From an uncultured Eubacteriales bacterium (GTDB lineage: Bacteria > Bacillota > Clostridia > Christensenellales > CAG-314), in NCBI GenBank assembly GCA_900546875.1, contig URET01000001.1:248001-312000 (forward strand): a stretch of 64,000 nt of DNA, given 5' to 3'. The translations under genes and the position numbers were made by a program. Below are positions 1 through 8,010 of the stretch, one piece after another (position 1 is the first letter of the stretch; the number at the start of each line of letters is the position of its first letter). Below the pieces are notes generated by a model. The model made no database searches, was not told the DNA's origin, and worked only from the letters and a program-made list of their open reading frames with translations.

Positions 1-258
1 TTCATTGATTTTCTCAGGCGCCGTATCCAATTCATCGTTAACGTTTATTATCACCCCGCTTACCGGGCTCAGTACTTCACTGACTGCTTTTACCGATTCT
101 ACGTCTGTAAAAGCCTTCCCTATCGTTACGGGCGTATCAAGCTCGGGCAGATTTATATATACTATATCGCCAAGCTCGCTCTGCGCATGATCGGAAAGTC
201 CTACCTTTGCTTTGTTCCCTTCAATTTTTACCCATTCATGTGTCTTTGCAAATTTCAT
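1..258 (-). CDS. gcvH: Glycine cleavage system H protein (3' part missing)
   Basis: This is the lipoyl carrier of the glycine cleavage complex. It ferries the aminomethyl group from the P protein to GcvT. The first 86 codons are present and the gene runs off the left edge. The N-terminus reads MKFAKTHEWVKIEG, typical of the family, and the lipoylation site is Lys57 in DVESVKAVSE. The ATG at 256-258 is preceded by AGAGGTGG at good spacing. It lies 19 bases downstream of gcvT in the same operon. GcvP genes probably follow outside the window; that is inference from usual gene order. Confidence 0.95.
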   Translation of the reverse strand, partial: MKFAKTHEWVKIEGNKAKVGLSDHAQSELGDIVYINLPELDTPVTIGKAFTDVESVKAVSEVLSPVSGVIINVNDELDTAPEKINE

Positions 259-277
259 TTTTTACCACCTCTCTGTT

Positions 278-1348
278 TTAGTAATTCTTTTTATAAAACG
301 GCATCTTGACGATCTCTGCCTTAAGCCTTCTTCCCCTTACGTCGATCTCTACTGTCTCGCCGTCAAAATCCTTGTTTATTCTTACCATGGCAAGCGCACA
401 GCCTAATGTGGGAGACATCGTTCCGGTCGTAACAAATCCTATTTCCTTATCCCCGTCATACACCTTGCAGCCTTCCCTCGCTATTCCTTTATCCGTTATT
501 TTTACGCCTTTCCTCTTCATCACGGGAGGGTTGCTCTCAAGCGCGCTCTTGCCGATAAAATTCGTTTTGTCCATCTTCACGAACATGCCCAACGCCACTT
601 CATTCGCCCTGTAATCTTCTGCAAGTTCATGTCCGTAAAGAGGCAATGCCGCTTCAAATCTCAATGTGTCCCTGCATCCTAACCCGCAGCACATCAATCC
701 GACTTCCTTCCCCGCTTCGAATACCGCCTCGAATACCTCGGCAATATCCTTGCTGTCCGTATATACTTCAAATCCATCCTCCCCGGTATAACCCGTCCAC
801 GATACGAGCGCCGGCTTCCCGGCTACTTTGCACTCCAAAAAAGTATAAAATTTATCAGGCAATCTTTCGGAAATCTTCTCCATAACCTTCCTGGCGTTCC
901 TTCCCTGCACGGCTATCTGTCCGACTTTATCCGAAATATTTTTAAATGTACATTCTCCGGTCAGATGCTTCTCTACCCATGCCGCATCCTTTTCACAATT
1001 GGACGCGTTGACCACAAGCAAAAATTTTTCCCCGCTCATGCGATACACCAGCAAATCATCTACAACGCCTCCATGTTCGTTCAGCATCAAAGTATATTTC
1101 ACCTGTCCGTCCGCAAGTGTTGACGTATCCGCAGATACAAGATTATATACGCACGACGCGGCGTCTTTCCCTTCAATTAAGAATTCTCCCATGTGAGACA
1201 CATCAAACATGCCTACATTTGTCCTCACCGCATTGTGCTCGGCTATTATGCCGCTCTGATATTGCACGGGCAAAAAGTACCCGGCAAATTCAACCATTTT
1301 GCCGCCGTGGGCAACATGATTTTCATATAAAGGCGTTTTCTTGATCAT
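278..1348 (-). CDS. gcvT: Glycine cleavage system T protein (aminomethyltransferase)
   Basis: GcvT transfers the methylene carbon of the H-protein-bound aminomethyl group to tetrahydrofolate and releases ammonia. The 356-residue length is normal. It opens with TPLYENHVAHGGKMVEFAGY and carries FDVSHMGE, holding the catalytic Asp region, as in characterised GcvT proteins. The C-terminal barrel ends in RGRRLKAEIVKMPFY. The ATG has GGAGAG upstream. It is the first gene of a gcvT-gcvH operon behind a strong promoter with only about 50 bases of leader, so there is no room for the glycine riboswitch that often precedes this operon. Supply of glycine from tdh-kbl in this window makes a catabolic role plausible. 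Confidence 0.97.
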   Translation of the reverse strand: MIKKTPLYENHVAHGGKMVEFAGYFLPVQYQSGIIAEHNAVRTNVGMFDVSHMGEFLIEGKDAASCVYNLVSADTSTLADGQVKYTLMLNEHGGVVDDLLVYRMSGEKFLLVVNASNCEKDAAWVEKHLTGECTFKNISDKVGQIAVQGRNARKVMEKISERLPDKFYTFLECKVAGKPALVSWTGYTGEDGFEVYTDSKDIAEVFEAVFEAGKEVGLMCCGLGCRDTLRFEAALPLYGHELAEDYRANEVALGMFVKMDKTNFIGKSALESNPPVMKRKGVKITDKGIAREGCKVYDGDKEIGFVTTGTMSPTLGCALAMVRINKDFDGETVEIDVRGRRLKAEIVKMPFYKKNY

Positions 1349-1401
1349 AATATATCTCTCCGTTTTTGTTTTTTAGGCAACTAAATACCATTACGAATAC
1401 T

Positions 1402-1430
1402 ATTTTAACTTCTTGTTCCCTCTTTGTCAA
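1402..1430 (-). promoter_or_regulatory. Sigma-A promoter of gcvT-gcvH
   Basis: The minus strand reads TTGACA, 17 bases, then TAAAAT. This is close to consensus and sits about 55 bases upstream of the gcvT start. No aptamer-like fold is visible between it and the gene. Confidence 0.85.
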
Positions 1431-1491
1431 TCGTATTTGTAAAACCCTCCTCAAAATATTACTGCAAGACTTTATCACGCTACAAAAAAGC

Positions 1492-1527
1492 AAAAAAATA
1501 CAGGCCCCGGACTTCTCCGGGACCTGT
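1492..1527 (-). terminator. Rho-independent terminator of the PI-PLC gene
   Basis: On the minus strand a GC-rich stem (arms ACAGGTCCCGG and CCGGGGCCTGT, one mismatch, loop about 6) is followed by a run of seven T. It lies about 40 bases after the stop codon at 1564-1566. Confidence 0.85.
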
Positions 1528-1538
1528 CTTGCTGGTCG

Positions 1539-1586
1539 CTCATAACTTTTTATTATATTCTACTCATAACTTTTTATTATATTCTA
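1539..1586. repeat. Perfect 24-bp tandem duplication over a gene end
   Basis: Bases 1539-1562 and 1563-1586 are identical. The unit contains the last codons and TGA stop of the PI-PLC gene, so a second, unused copy of the gene end follows the real one. This looks like a recent slippage or duplication event. Confidence 0.9.
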
Positions 1587-2682
1587 TTATGGCGTCGTTG
1601 ACTATGTTATTGAAATATCCTGCGGAAGAATTACAATAATCTACCATAAATACCGGCATTACCTCGAACCATTGATTGAAAAACTCGTTTTCGACTAGTA
1701 TGCTATTGAAATTCTCGGCAAGCTTGAGCAGAGACCACCCCGCTATACTTGACAAAATATCCGTTGACTGAAACGTTTTCTGTGCCTGATTGACCCTTAT
1801 TTTATCCCTGTCCAGCGTGGGGTTAGTCGCAAGAACTTCGTATTCCGACATAATACCGTTTATCATATCCTCATCGCTGATACAGTTATGCCAAACGGAA
1901 CGGATCGAATCACTGCGTTTATAATGATAATGATTAGCTTCGGTGACTTGTGCCGGGCAAAGTATGACAACGCCTCCTTTCTCTCCGTTGAGCGTGACCT
2001 GACCGTATGTCAACTCTCCAATCGGAATCTCTGTCGGACTGTAATGGATATAATCAAGCAGACTCTTTCCTCTCCCGCTTTCCACTGCGTATTTTACGTT
2101 CCCGATATACTCGAACAGCTCTTTATAATTCGATGACCCTACATATACATCCTGTATATCAAAAATAATGAATTCACCCGGATGATCCTTCAGAAAAACA
2201 AGTATTTCAATTAAATACGCACCCAGCAGATCACTTATATAGCCGTGTCTTGTATACCATGACCCGTTGTAATACGATATCCTTACGTCAAAATATCTCA
2301 CCCCGGCATTTAAAAGCACTCCGGCTCCGCTCCTTTGCGCTTTCGAATACCTTACGGCAAAACCTTTTGCGAATGTATTCACGAATCCATTGGAAACCAA
2401 CCCGCCGTTCTCACTCGGATCGACTGCGCTTTTTCCGTCTATTTTATCGCTGAAAGCATCATGTGCTCCGAGCATGGCTATATCTGCGATCCGCACGTCG
2501 TCTTCTATCTGACTTCTTGAAAACAAATCACCGTAAAAATCACTGGAAACCTTTCCTACTCCATCTCCATACGATAACCCTATTATTAAAAAAGAAATTA
2601 TAAAAACCACAAGCAATGATACCAATACTATCAGACAGATAGTTATGACTCTAAGCTTCGAAGACATTTCACTAAAACCCAT
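1564..2682 (-). CDS. Membrane-anchored PI-PLC X-domain protein
   Basis: This is a predicted phosphatidylinositol-specific phospholipase C-like protein of 372 residues. A single hydrophobic segment at about residues 11-36 should anchor or export it. The X domain follows, with catalytic-type His74 in MLGAHDAF, Asp132/Arg134 in FDVRI and the second His at 146 in TRHGY. These match the His-Asp-Arg-His pattern of bacterial PI-PLC. There is no calcium-binding C2 or EF module. A GGAATTT ribosome site precedes the ATG; a second in-frame ATG at 2667 is possible. The gene stands alone, with its own terminator and no linked partner. The substrate could be PI or a GPI-like glycolipid, and the sequence does not say which. 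Confidence 0.85.
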   Translation of the reverse strand: MGFSEMSSKLRVITICLIVLVSLLVVFIISFLIIGLSYGDGVGKVSSDFYGDLFSRSQIEDDVRIADIAMLGAHDAFSDKIDGKSAVDPSENGGLVSNGFVNTFAKGFAVRYSKAQRSGAGVLLNAGVRYFDVRISYYNGSWYTRHGYISDLLGAYLIEILVFLKDHPGEFIIFDIQDVYVGSSNYKELFEYIGNVKYAVESGRGKSLLDYIHYSPTEIPIGELTYGQVTLNGEKGGVVILCPAQVTEANHYHYKRSDSIRSVWHNCISDEDMINGIMSEYEVLATNPTLDRDKIRVNQAQKTFQSTDILSSIAGWSLLKLAENFNSILVENEFFNQWFEVMPVFMVDYCNSSAGYFNNIVNDAIIEYNKKL

Positions 2683-2742
2683 AAATCCAAATTCCTTTTT
2701 TCCCGATTATATCATAAACAAATTTAAAAATCAACCTCGGTG

Positions 2743-2771
2743 TTGACAGTTTTGATTTTTCGTTATATAAT
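2743..2771 (+). promoter_or_regulatory. Consensus sigma-A promoter of the P-II gene
   Basis: TTGACA, 17 bases, TATAAT is a perfect match to consensus. It sits about 35 bases upstream of the P-II start, giving a very short leader. Confidence 0.92.
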
Positions 2772-2806
2772 AAAAAAAACACCCTTGTCACGTTATGGAG
2801 GTAAAT

Positions 2807-3121
2807 ATGAAAAACCACCTTATCATCGCGATACTGAATCAGGGCGAAGGCGTTCATGCCATGGCTATGGCTAAAGACGCCGGAGCCGGAGGCGGAACTT
2901 TACTTTCCGCCAGAGGCACGGGCAGCAGTGAAATGGTAATGTTTTTAGGCGTAACCATCACCCCCGAAAAAGATATGCTTATGACTGTCGTGGAAGATGA
3001 CATACTCGAAGCGGTGTCAAACGCCATTTTCCGCTCGGCTCAGCTCGAGAAAAAAGGTAACGGTATAATTTTTACCTGTCCGGTAGAAATTTATTCTCCG
3101 CCGAAGCCTTCCGATAACTGA
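2807..3121 (+). CDS. Stand-alone P-II family nitrogen-regulator-like protein
   Basis: This is a small P-II-fold signalling protein of 104 residues. The family senses nitrogen or energy state and controls transporters or enzymes by binding small effectors. Visible signatures are the N-terminal strand HLIIAILNQGEG, the glycine-rich stretch GAGGGTLLSARGTGSSE, and the ITPEKDMLMTVVEDDI strand pair typical of the clostridial P-II branch. The Tyr-containing T-loop of GlnB is not obvious. ATG 2807 is chosen because GGAGG lies 5 bases upstream; an earlier in-frame ATG at 2795 overlaps that site. It has its own perfect promoter and terminator. No amtB or nitrogen gene is adjacent, so its partner is unknown. 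Confidence 0.85.
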   Translation: MKNHLIIAILNQGEGVHAMAMAKDAGAGGGTLLSARGTGSSEMVMFLGVTITPEKDMLMTVVEDDILEAVSNAIFRSAQLEKKGNGIIFTCPVEIYSPPKPSDN

Positions 3122-3124
3122 CAC

Positions 3125-3147
3125 CTGAAATTATTCAGATTTTTTTA
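3125..3147 (+). terminator. Terminator of the P-II gene
   Basis: The stem CTGAA/TTCAG with a 4-base loop is followed by ATTTTTTT, directly after the stop codon. The stem is short, but the T-run and position support it. Confidence 0.7.
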
Positions 3148-3210
3148 CTAAGGGCACAGTTGCCCTCTTACTCTTCTGCATTCAAATATTTTTTATAAAG
3201 AGGTATTCAG

Positions 3211-4344
3211 ATGAAAAAAACTGTTATGGAAAAGCTCGGAGTTTCTCCCTCTCTTCTGGGTTTCGGATGTATGCGCTTTCCTGAAACGCCCGAAGGAAAA
3301 ATCGACAGGGAAAAGGCAACTCCTATGCTCGAAGCCGCTTATGACGCCGGCGTAACCTATTTCGACACCGCATATGTATACCACAACGGAGAAAGCGAAG
3401 CTTTTTTGGGCGACGTGCTGAGCAAAAAACCGCGATCATCTTATTTTATCGCAACTAAACTGCCTGTCAGCTGGATCGAAAAAGAGGAAGATGTACTCAG
3501 AATTTTCAACGAACAGCTCTTCAGACTCAAAACCGACCATATCGATTTTTATCTTCTCCATGCCGTAAACGGCAATAACTGGAAAGAAAAAATTCTGAAA
3601 TTCAATATCATCGAAAAATGCGTCAGACTCAAACAAGAAGGAAAAATACGTTTCCTCGGTTTCTCCTTCCATGATAAATACGAAGTTTTCAGATCCATCC
3701 TTACATACCGCGACTGGGATTTCTGTCAAATCCAATACAACTATATGGACATCGACCTGCAGGCGGGAGATAAAGGCTATCGCCTCACTGAAAAACTCGG
3801 CGTACCGCTTGTCGTAATGGAACCCGTTAAAGGCGGCTCCCTCGCAAACCTTCCCTCAGACGCCTCGCGTCCTTTCCGTGAGCTCCGCCCCGATGACAGC
3901 GACGCAAAATGGGCTCTCCGCTGGGTCGCAAACCACGATAACGTCAAAGTGATACTCTCCGGCATGTCCACCATTGAACAGGTCAGGGAAAATCTCAAAA
4001 CGTTTTCAGAATTCAAACCTATGTGCAACAGGCAAAAACATGCCGTTAAGCTTGTAAGAGAAGCTCTTCGCGCACGCGTTAAAAACGGCTGCACCGGATG
4101 TTCCTACTGTATGCCGTGTCCATCGGGAGTAAATATCCCCGGCATTTTCCGCACATGGAACAATTTCGGAATATACGGTAATGTCAAAGATACCGTGAAC
4201 CGCCGCAATGAACTTAAATCGAAAAATACTTATTCGGATAAATGCGTGGCTTGCGGCAGATGCGAAAAGCTTTGTCCTCAGCATATAAATATAATAGAGT
4301 CTTTGCAAACCGCCAAAAACGAATTAGACTCTCTTGACCAATGA
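3211..4344 (+). CDS. Aldo/keto reductase with C-terminal ferredoxin domain (1)
   Basis: This is an AKR-superfamily oxidoreductase of 377 residues fused to a ferredoxin-like tail, a fusion common in anaerobes. The barrel has the expected tetrad: Asp52 and Tyr57 in FDTAYVYHNG, Lys83 in IATKLP and His117 in YLLHAVNG. The tail from about residue 285 holds two Cys groups, CTGCSYCMPCPSGVNIP and CVACGRCEKLCPQ, suited to bind [4Fe-4S] clusters. This suggests electron exchange with ferredoxin rather than simple NADPH reduction; the substrate cannot be read from sequence. AAGAGGT precedes the ATG. No clear promoter is seen after the upstream terminator. A strong terminator follows. A second member lies at 8011-9021. 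Confidence 0.9.
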   Translation: MKKTVMEKLGVSPSLLGFGCMRFPETPEGKIDREKATPMLEAAYDAGVTYFDTAYVYHNGESEAFLGDVLSKKPRSSYFIATKLPVSWIEKEEDVLRIFNEQLFRLKTDHIDFYLLHAVNGNNWKEKILKFNIIEKCVRLKQEGKIRFLGFSFHDKYEVFRSILTYRDWDFCQIQYNYMDIDLQAGDKGYRLTEKLGVPLVVMEPVKGGSLANLPSDASRPFRELRPDDSDAKWALRWVANHDNVKVILSGMSTIEQVRENLKTFSEFKPMCNRQKHAVKLVREALRARVKNGCTGCSYCMPCPSGVNIPGIFRTWNNFGIYGNVKDTVNRRNELKSKNTYSDKCVACGRCEKLCPQHINIIESLQTAKNELDSLDQ

Positions 4345-4383
4345 AAAACGGGCAGTCAAAGCCGCCCGCCTCCAAAAAATCGT

Positions 4384-4420
4384 AAGACTGTTTTCCCGTA
4401 CAGGAAGACAGTCTTTTTTT
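4384..4420. terminator. Strong bidirectional terminator
   Basis: A 13-bp stem (4384-4396 with 4403-4415, one G-U) has a 6-base loop and is followed on plus by seven T. On minus it is followed by GATTTTTT. It can end both reductase 1 and the converging NUDIX gene. Confidence 0.9.
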
Positions 4421-4455
4421 GCCGCTGTTTCGGCAAAGCCGTAAAACGATGATAC

Positions 4456-4947
4456 TTACTTCTGCATATTCAGTTCTTTTATGTATTTCTTCATCCTGTC
4501 AGTAAGAAGCGCTCCCTCTTTATCGATTTCGCGTAACTCCCCTGCACTTACCCACTTATACGATATCGTTTCGCCTTCCTGAAGTATTATTTGCTCTTTG
4601 TCGCAATTTGTCTCATATAAGAACTCCACATATACGGCATCCTCTCCTATACATCTTCCGACTTCCGAAAGCTTGTCTGCCCGAAGACCCGTTTCTTCCC
4701 TTAGCTCCCTGACTGCGCACTGAAACGGATCCTCTCCCGATAATGCAGAACCTCCGGCTGAGGCTTCCCACATACCGCCGTGCTTTTTTCTGAAATCACG
4801 CTTTATAAGCAGGTATGTTCCGTCTATATGCTTCACAATAACATCGCATACAAGATGATATACCCCTTTGGGAACAGGCTCCCCCCTTATAAGTTTCTTA
4901 CCCGGTATTTTCCGGAAATCAACGTCGTATGCGTCCCATACTTCCAT
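4456..4947 (-). CDS. NUDIX hydrolase
   Basis: This is a NUDIX-fold pyrophosphohydrolase of 163 residues, of the subtype that resembles isopentenyl-diphosphate isomerase (the stretch MEVWDAYDVDFRKIPGKK followed by VYHLVCDVIV). A complete Nudix box is present: G, five residues, E, seven residues, RELREETGL. The frame stays open upstream to 5166, but ATG 4947 has GAGGT at ideal spacing and gives the usual family N-terminus, so the shorter form is preferred. The substrate is unknown; these enzymes act on nucleoside diphosphate derivatives or act as house-cleaning enzymes. It converges on reductase 1 and shares its terminator. Confidence 0.87.
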   Translation of the reverse strand: MEVWDAYDVDFRKIPGKKLIRGEPVPKGVYHLVCDVIVKHIDGTYLLIKRDFRKKHGGMWEASAGGSALSGEDPFQCAVRELREETGLRADKLSEVGRCIGEDAVYVEFLYETNCDKEQIILQEGETISYKWVSAGELREIDKEGALLTDRMKKYIKELNMQK

Positions 4948-5420
4948 TATCTTTACCTCACTGCTGTCGCATATCCGATCATGTTCAGCACCGATCAGGC
5001 TCCCCGCGGATTTTGTGATCTCGCTTCCGGTTTTGCCGGGATAGTTCATCAACTGTATACAAAACTGTCTGGGCGGAAGCAAACCGCCTTCCGCCGCATT
5101 GATACATGATATAATATCGAAATATTCCGCTTTCGTATCCGTTAAACTTATCTTGCATCCGCACACACCGTGAGCAAACTTAAATTATCGGACAACCGAA
5201 AATCCTGCTGTTTGACCGGTCGTACAGATCGACTGAAAATTCCGACAGCCGTGCGGAAAAATACAATTCCGCAATTTCGGCTGCTGTTTTATCCACGAAA
5301 AATCAATATAAACCGCCGGAATTTACTTCCGCGTGAGATACTTTCTTACACCTGTATCCCGCTGACCCTCTTCACCGGCCGACGCCTATAAAACGGCTTA
5401 CATAACTCAGACACTCACCT
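4948..5420. other. Intergenic region with an in-frame extension of the NUDIX gene
   Basis: Between the NUDIX start and the CoA-transferase end, the minus strand is open in the NUDIX frame from 5166 to 4948 (73 codons). Protein-like stretches such as GGLLPPRQFCIQLMNYPG occur, but no ribosome site precedes 5166. It may be the remains of a gene or chance. No clear promoter or terminator was found in the remainder. Confidence 0.4.
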
Positions 5421-6743
5421 TCAGAAAACTCTCTTTTGTATAATACCGTACTCATACGCTTCGCGCATCAGGTCGTCGCGGAACTTAGGATGAGCAATGC
5501 TTATTATTTTTTCCGCGCGCTCAAACACGTCAAGTCCTTTTACATTCACGATCCCGTACTCAGTAACAAGATAATCGAGGTCATTTCGCATCAGCGATAC
5601 GATCGCGCCCGGTTTCAGCCGAGAAACGATCTTGCTTATTTCCTCCTTCTCCCCCTGTGCGTTTTTCACCATCGCCGTACTGTAAAGCGCAATAAATGAT
5701 TTTCCGTTTTTAGCAAGCTGAGCGCCGGCAGCAGTATCGGTCTGACCGCCTGTCCCCGAAAACTGTCGGCTCGCAATACTTTCACTGCAGCACTGTCCCG
5801 TCACATCGACCTCTATAGACGTATTTATACTTACCATATTGTCGTTCTGTGCTATAACATACGGATTATTTGAATACGCCGATTCCCTTATGAGTATCTC
5901 GGGATTCTTGTCTACAAATTCATATAAATCCGGAGTCCCCATGATAAATGCCGCTACGGCTTTTCCGGGATTGAGCGTCTTTTTACTGTTATTTATGACC
6001 CCTGCTTTCATAAGACGCATCATTCCGGTTGTAAATAACTCCGTATGCACGCCGAGGTTCTTCTTGTCCTTCAGAGCATTTGACACTGCATTAGGTATTC
6101 CGCCTATCCCAAGCTGAATAGTATCACCGTCATTTATTCTTTCCGCAATAAGGTTGCCGATTATCTCGTCCTTCTCGTTTACGGGCGCATCCGGCGACAC
6201 GGGAGGCATATAATCCTGCTCTATAACATAGTCGATCTCACTAAGATGTACTTTGTGATCCCCGTATACGACAGGATAATTCGGATTGATCTCCAGTATC
6301 TTGATCGCCGCTTCCTTAAGCATGCGCATCTCATGAGAATCGGACAACGAAAGAGTCACATACCCTTCTTCGTCAGGCATGCTTGCCGTTCCCACATAAA
6401 TAGCCACCGGTTTATATTTCAGCCTTTTTATCGCGCAATACTGTAGATGACACGGCATATATGACACCGATCCGTTTTTCATCGCCGCTCTCAGCGGAGG
6501 CGTAAGAAACCAGCTTTCCGCCATAAAACTGTTTGAATACTTCGGATCCGCAAAAAAATCATAAGAATTCAAACAAAGACTTACGTTAACCGTCACCCCG
6601 CTGACCTTTTCTGCAACGGTATGTAATTTACTCATGAAGCCATGCGCGACCGCCGGTCCGAGCCCGGTAACTATATCGTCGCCGCTTTTTACGAATCTGA
6701 CTGCTTCTTCGACGGTGATCAACTTGTTTTTGTAGTTATACAT
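5421..6743 (-). CDS. Acetyl-CoA hydrolase/CoA-transferase family protein
   Basis: This is a 440-residue Cat2/AbfT-type enzyme that moves CoA between acyl groups, with acetate as the usual partner, in fermentation. The N-terminal domain begins LITVEEAVRFVKSGDDIVTG. The catalytic-type Glu lies in VHTELFTTGMMRLM, and the CoA-binding GTGGQTDTAAGAQLAKNG is intact. Its length and motifs fit butyryl-CoA:acetate or 4-hydroxybutyrate:acetate CoA-transferase equally; other butyrate-pathway genes are absent from the window, so the substrate stays open. AGGAG precedes the ATG. It follows pfkA by 49 bases, with a palindrome between them, so the two are probably cotranscribed from the pfkA promoter. Confidence 0.88.
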   Translation of the reverse strand: MYNYKNKLITVEEAVRFVKSGDDIVTGLGPAVAHGFMSKLHTVAEKVSGVTVNVSLCLNSYDFFADPKYSNSFMAESWFLTPPLRAAMKNGSVSYMPCHLQYCAIKRLKYKPVAIYVGTASMPDEEGYVTLSLSDSHEMRMLKEAAIKILEINPNYPVVYGDHKVHLSEIDYVIEQDYMPPVSPDAPVNEKDEIIGNLIAERINDGDTIQLGIGGIPNAVSNALKDKKNLGVHTELFTTGMMRLMKAGVINNSKKTLNPGKAVAAFIMGTPDLYEFVDKNPEILIRESAYSNNPYVIAQNDNMVSINTSIEVDVTGQCCSESIASRQFSGTGGQTDTAAGAQLAKNGKSFIALYSTAMVKNAQGEKEEISKIVSRLKPGAIVSLMRNDLDYLVTEYGIVNVKGLDVFERAEKIISIAHPKFRDDLMREAYEYGIIQKRVF

Positions 6744-6770
6744 TTTTTCTCTCCTGATGAGTTTATATTG

Positions 6771-6790
6771 AACTGCATAAATATGCAGTT
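6771..6790. repeat. Palindrome between pfkA and the CoA-transferase
   Basis: AACTGCATA and TATGCAGTT form 9-bp arms around a 2-base centre. On the coding (minus) strand no T-run follows, so it is unlikely to be a terminator. It may be an operator or an RNA processing hairpin separating the two cistrons. Confidence 0.55.
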
Positions 6791-6792
6791 TT

Positions 6793-7758
6793 TTACGTAC
6801 TGAGTATATGAGCTATATCATAAAGTTCCTGATTGAACGTACTTTTCATATTCAATGCTTCTACTACGTCCACGTCTATTATTTTGTTATCCTTTATCCC
6901 CACTACCCGGTTGGTCTTTCCTTCTTTGAGAAGCTCAACCGCTCTCACTCCGAACCGAGCCCCGAGTATCCTGTCTACATGGTTCGGCGCACCGCCTCTC
7001 TGGATATGTCCGAGTACGGTTGCCCGCACAGGCACCCCGGTAAGATGTCTGATTATTACTTTTAAATTCTCCGCTTTCTCGGCTCCCTCGGCACATACGA
7101 TTATGTTACTTGTCTTGCCTTTGTCGTAATTCTCTCTTATGCTCTTACATATATCGTCAAGATTCAGCGGCAGCTCCGGAACAAGTATTCCTTCCGCGCC
7201 TCCGGCCAATGCACTGTAAAGCGCTATGTCTCCGCAATTCCTGCCCATTACCTGTATCACGCACACTCTGTCATGACTCGTCATTGTATCCCTGAGGTTG
7301 TTTATTGCCCACAATACCGTATTCACTGCAGTATCAAAGCCCAAAGTAAAGTCGGTATACGCCAGATCATTGTCTATTGTCCCCGGTATGCCGATAGTAT
7401 TTATCCCGCAATTGACTGAAAGCGCTCTCGCTCCCATATAGCTTCCGTCGCCGCCTATCACGACTAATCCGCCTACGCCGCGCTTCCTTAAATTCTCCGC
7501 CGCTTTTTCCTGCACCTCCGGTTGACTGAACTCGGGCAAACGTGCAGTTTTAAGTATCGTTCCGCCGCGGTGCAAAATATCGGAAACCGAACGTCTGTTC
7601 ATAGGGAATATAACGTCGTTAACAAGACCCTCGTACCCTCTTTCTACTCCGAAAACCTCAAACCCATAATAAATGGCGCTCCTTACGACCGCCCTTATTG
7701 CCGCATTCATGCCGGGAGCATCTCCGCCGCTTGTAAGCACTGCAATCTTATTTATCAT
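6793..7758 (-). CDS. pfkA: ATP-dependent 6-phosphofructokinase
   Basis: PfkA phosphorylates fructose 6-phosphate to the 1,6-bisphosphate in glycolysis. The 321-residue length is standard. Visible motifs are TSGGDAPGMNAAIR (ATP loop), GGDGSYMGA (the Gly after GGDG favours ATP over pyrophosphate), PGTIDNDL with the catalytic Asp, and MGRNCGDIAL for sugar phosphate binding. AAGGAGAGG precedes the ATG. It has its own promoter and is followed by the CoA-transferase rather than by pyruvate kinase, its most frequent neighbour. Confidence 0.97.
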   Translation of the reverse strand: MINKIAVLTSGGDAPGMNAAIRAVVRSAIYYGFEVFGVERGYEGLVNDVIFPMNRRSVSDILHRGGTILKTARLPEFSQPEVQEKAAENLRKRGVGGLVVIGGDGSYMGARALSVNCGINTIGIPGTIDNDLAYTDFTLGFDTAVNTVLWAINNLRDTMTSHDRVCVIQVMGRNCGDIALYSALAGGAEGILVPELPLNLDDICKSIRENYDKGKTSNIIVCAEGAEKAENLKVIIRHLTGVPVRATVLGHIQRGGAPNHVDRILGARFGVRAVELLKEGKTNRVVGIKDNKIIDVDVVEALNMKSTFNQELYDIAHILST

Positions 7759-7797
7759 AATTCCTCTCCTTTTTTACCACCACGGAATTTCTTTCTC

Positions 7798-7826
7798 ATT
7801 ATAACACAACCCTTACTTTTTGACAA
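7798..7826 (-). promoter_or_regulatory. Promoter of pfkA and CoA-transferase
   Basis: On the minus strand: TTGTCA, 17 bases, TATAAT, about 40 bases before the pfkA ATG. Confidence 0.87.
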
Positions 7827-7865
7827 CGATTTTTAAAAATTTAATCAATTGTTTTATCCGCCCGC

Positions 7866-7894
7866 TTGCAATTTTGATTTGCTTAAGCTATAAT
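7866..7894 (+). promoter_or_regulatory. Promoter of aldo/keto reductase 2
   Basis: On plus: TTGCAA, 17 bases, TATAAT. It is divergent to the pfkA promoter and leaves a leader of about 110 bases before the reductase start. Confidence 0.85.
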
Positions 7895-7950
7895 ATCTTC
7901 CGGGAATTGCTGTATGAATCTGCTCCCGAAAACCATTTATCATTATTTGT

Positions 7951-7999
7951 ATCCGGCCGGCAACTTTTATCGGGCTGCAATTTCTGATTCCGGCCGGAT
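7951..7999 (+). promoter_or_regulatory. Long-range GC-rich hairpin in the leader of reductase 2
   Basis: ATCCGGCCGG (7951-7960) and CCGGCCGGAT (7990-7999) are perfect inverted repeats around a 29-base loop, ending just before the AGAGGT ribosome site at 8001. The fold could modulate translation. No known riboswitch fold was recognised. Confidence 0.55.
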
Positions 8000-8010
8000 G
8001 AGAGGTCTTT

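Noticed and set aside
1349..1440. Glycine riboswitch before gcvT
   Set aside because: The promoter leaves only about 50 bases of leader and no tandem aptamer-like stems are present.
2807..3121. DarA (c-di-AMP receptor) as identity of the P-II-like protein
   Set aside because: The residues match clostridial P-II proteins and not the DarA loop pattern.
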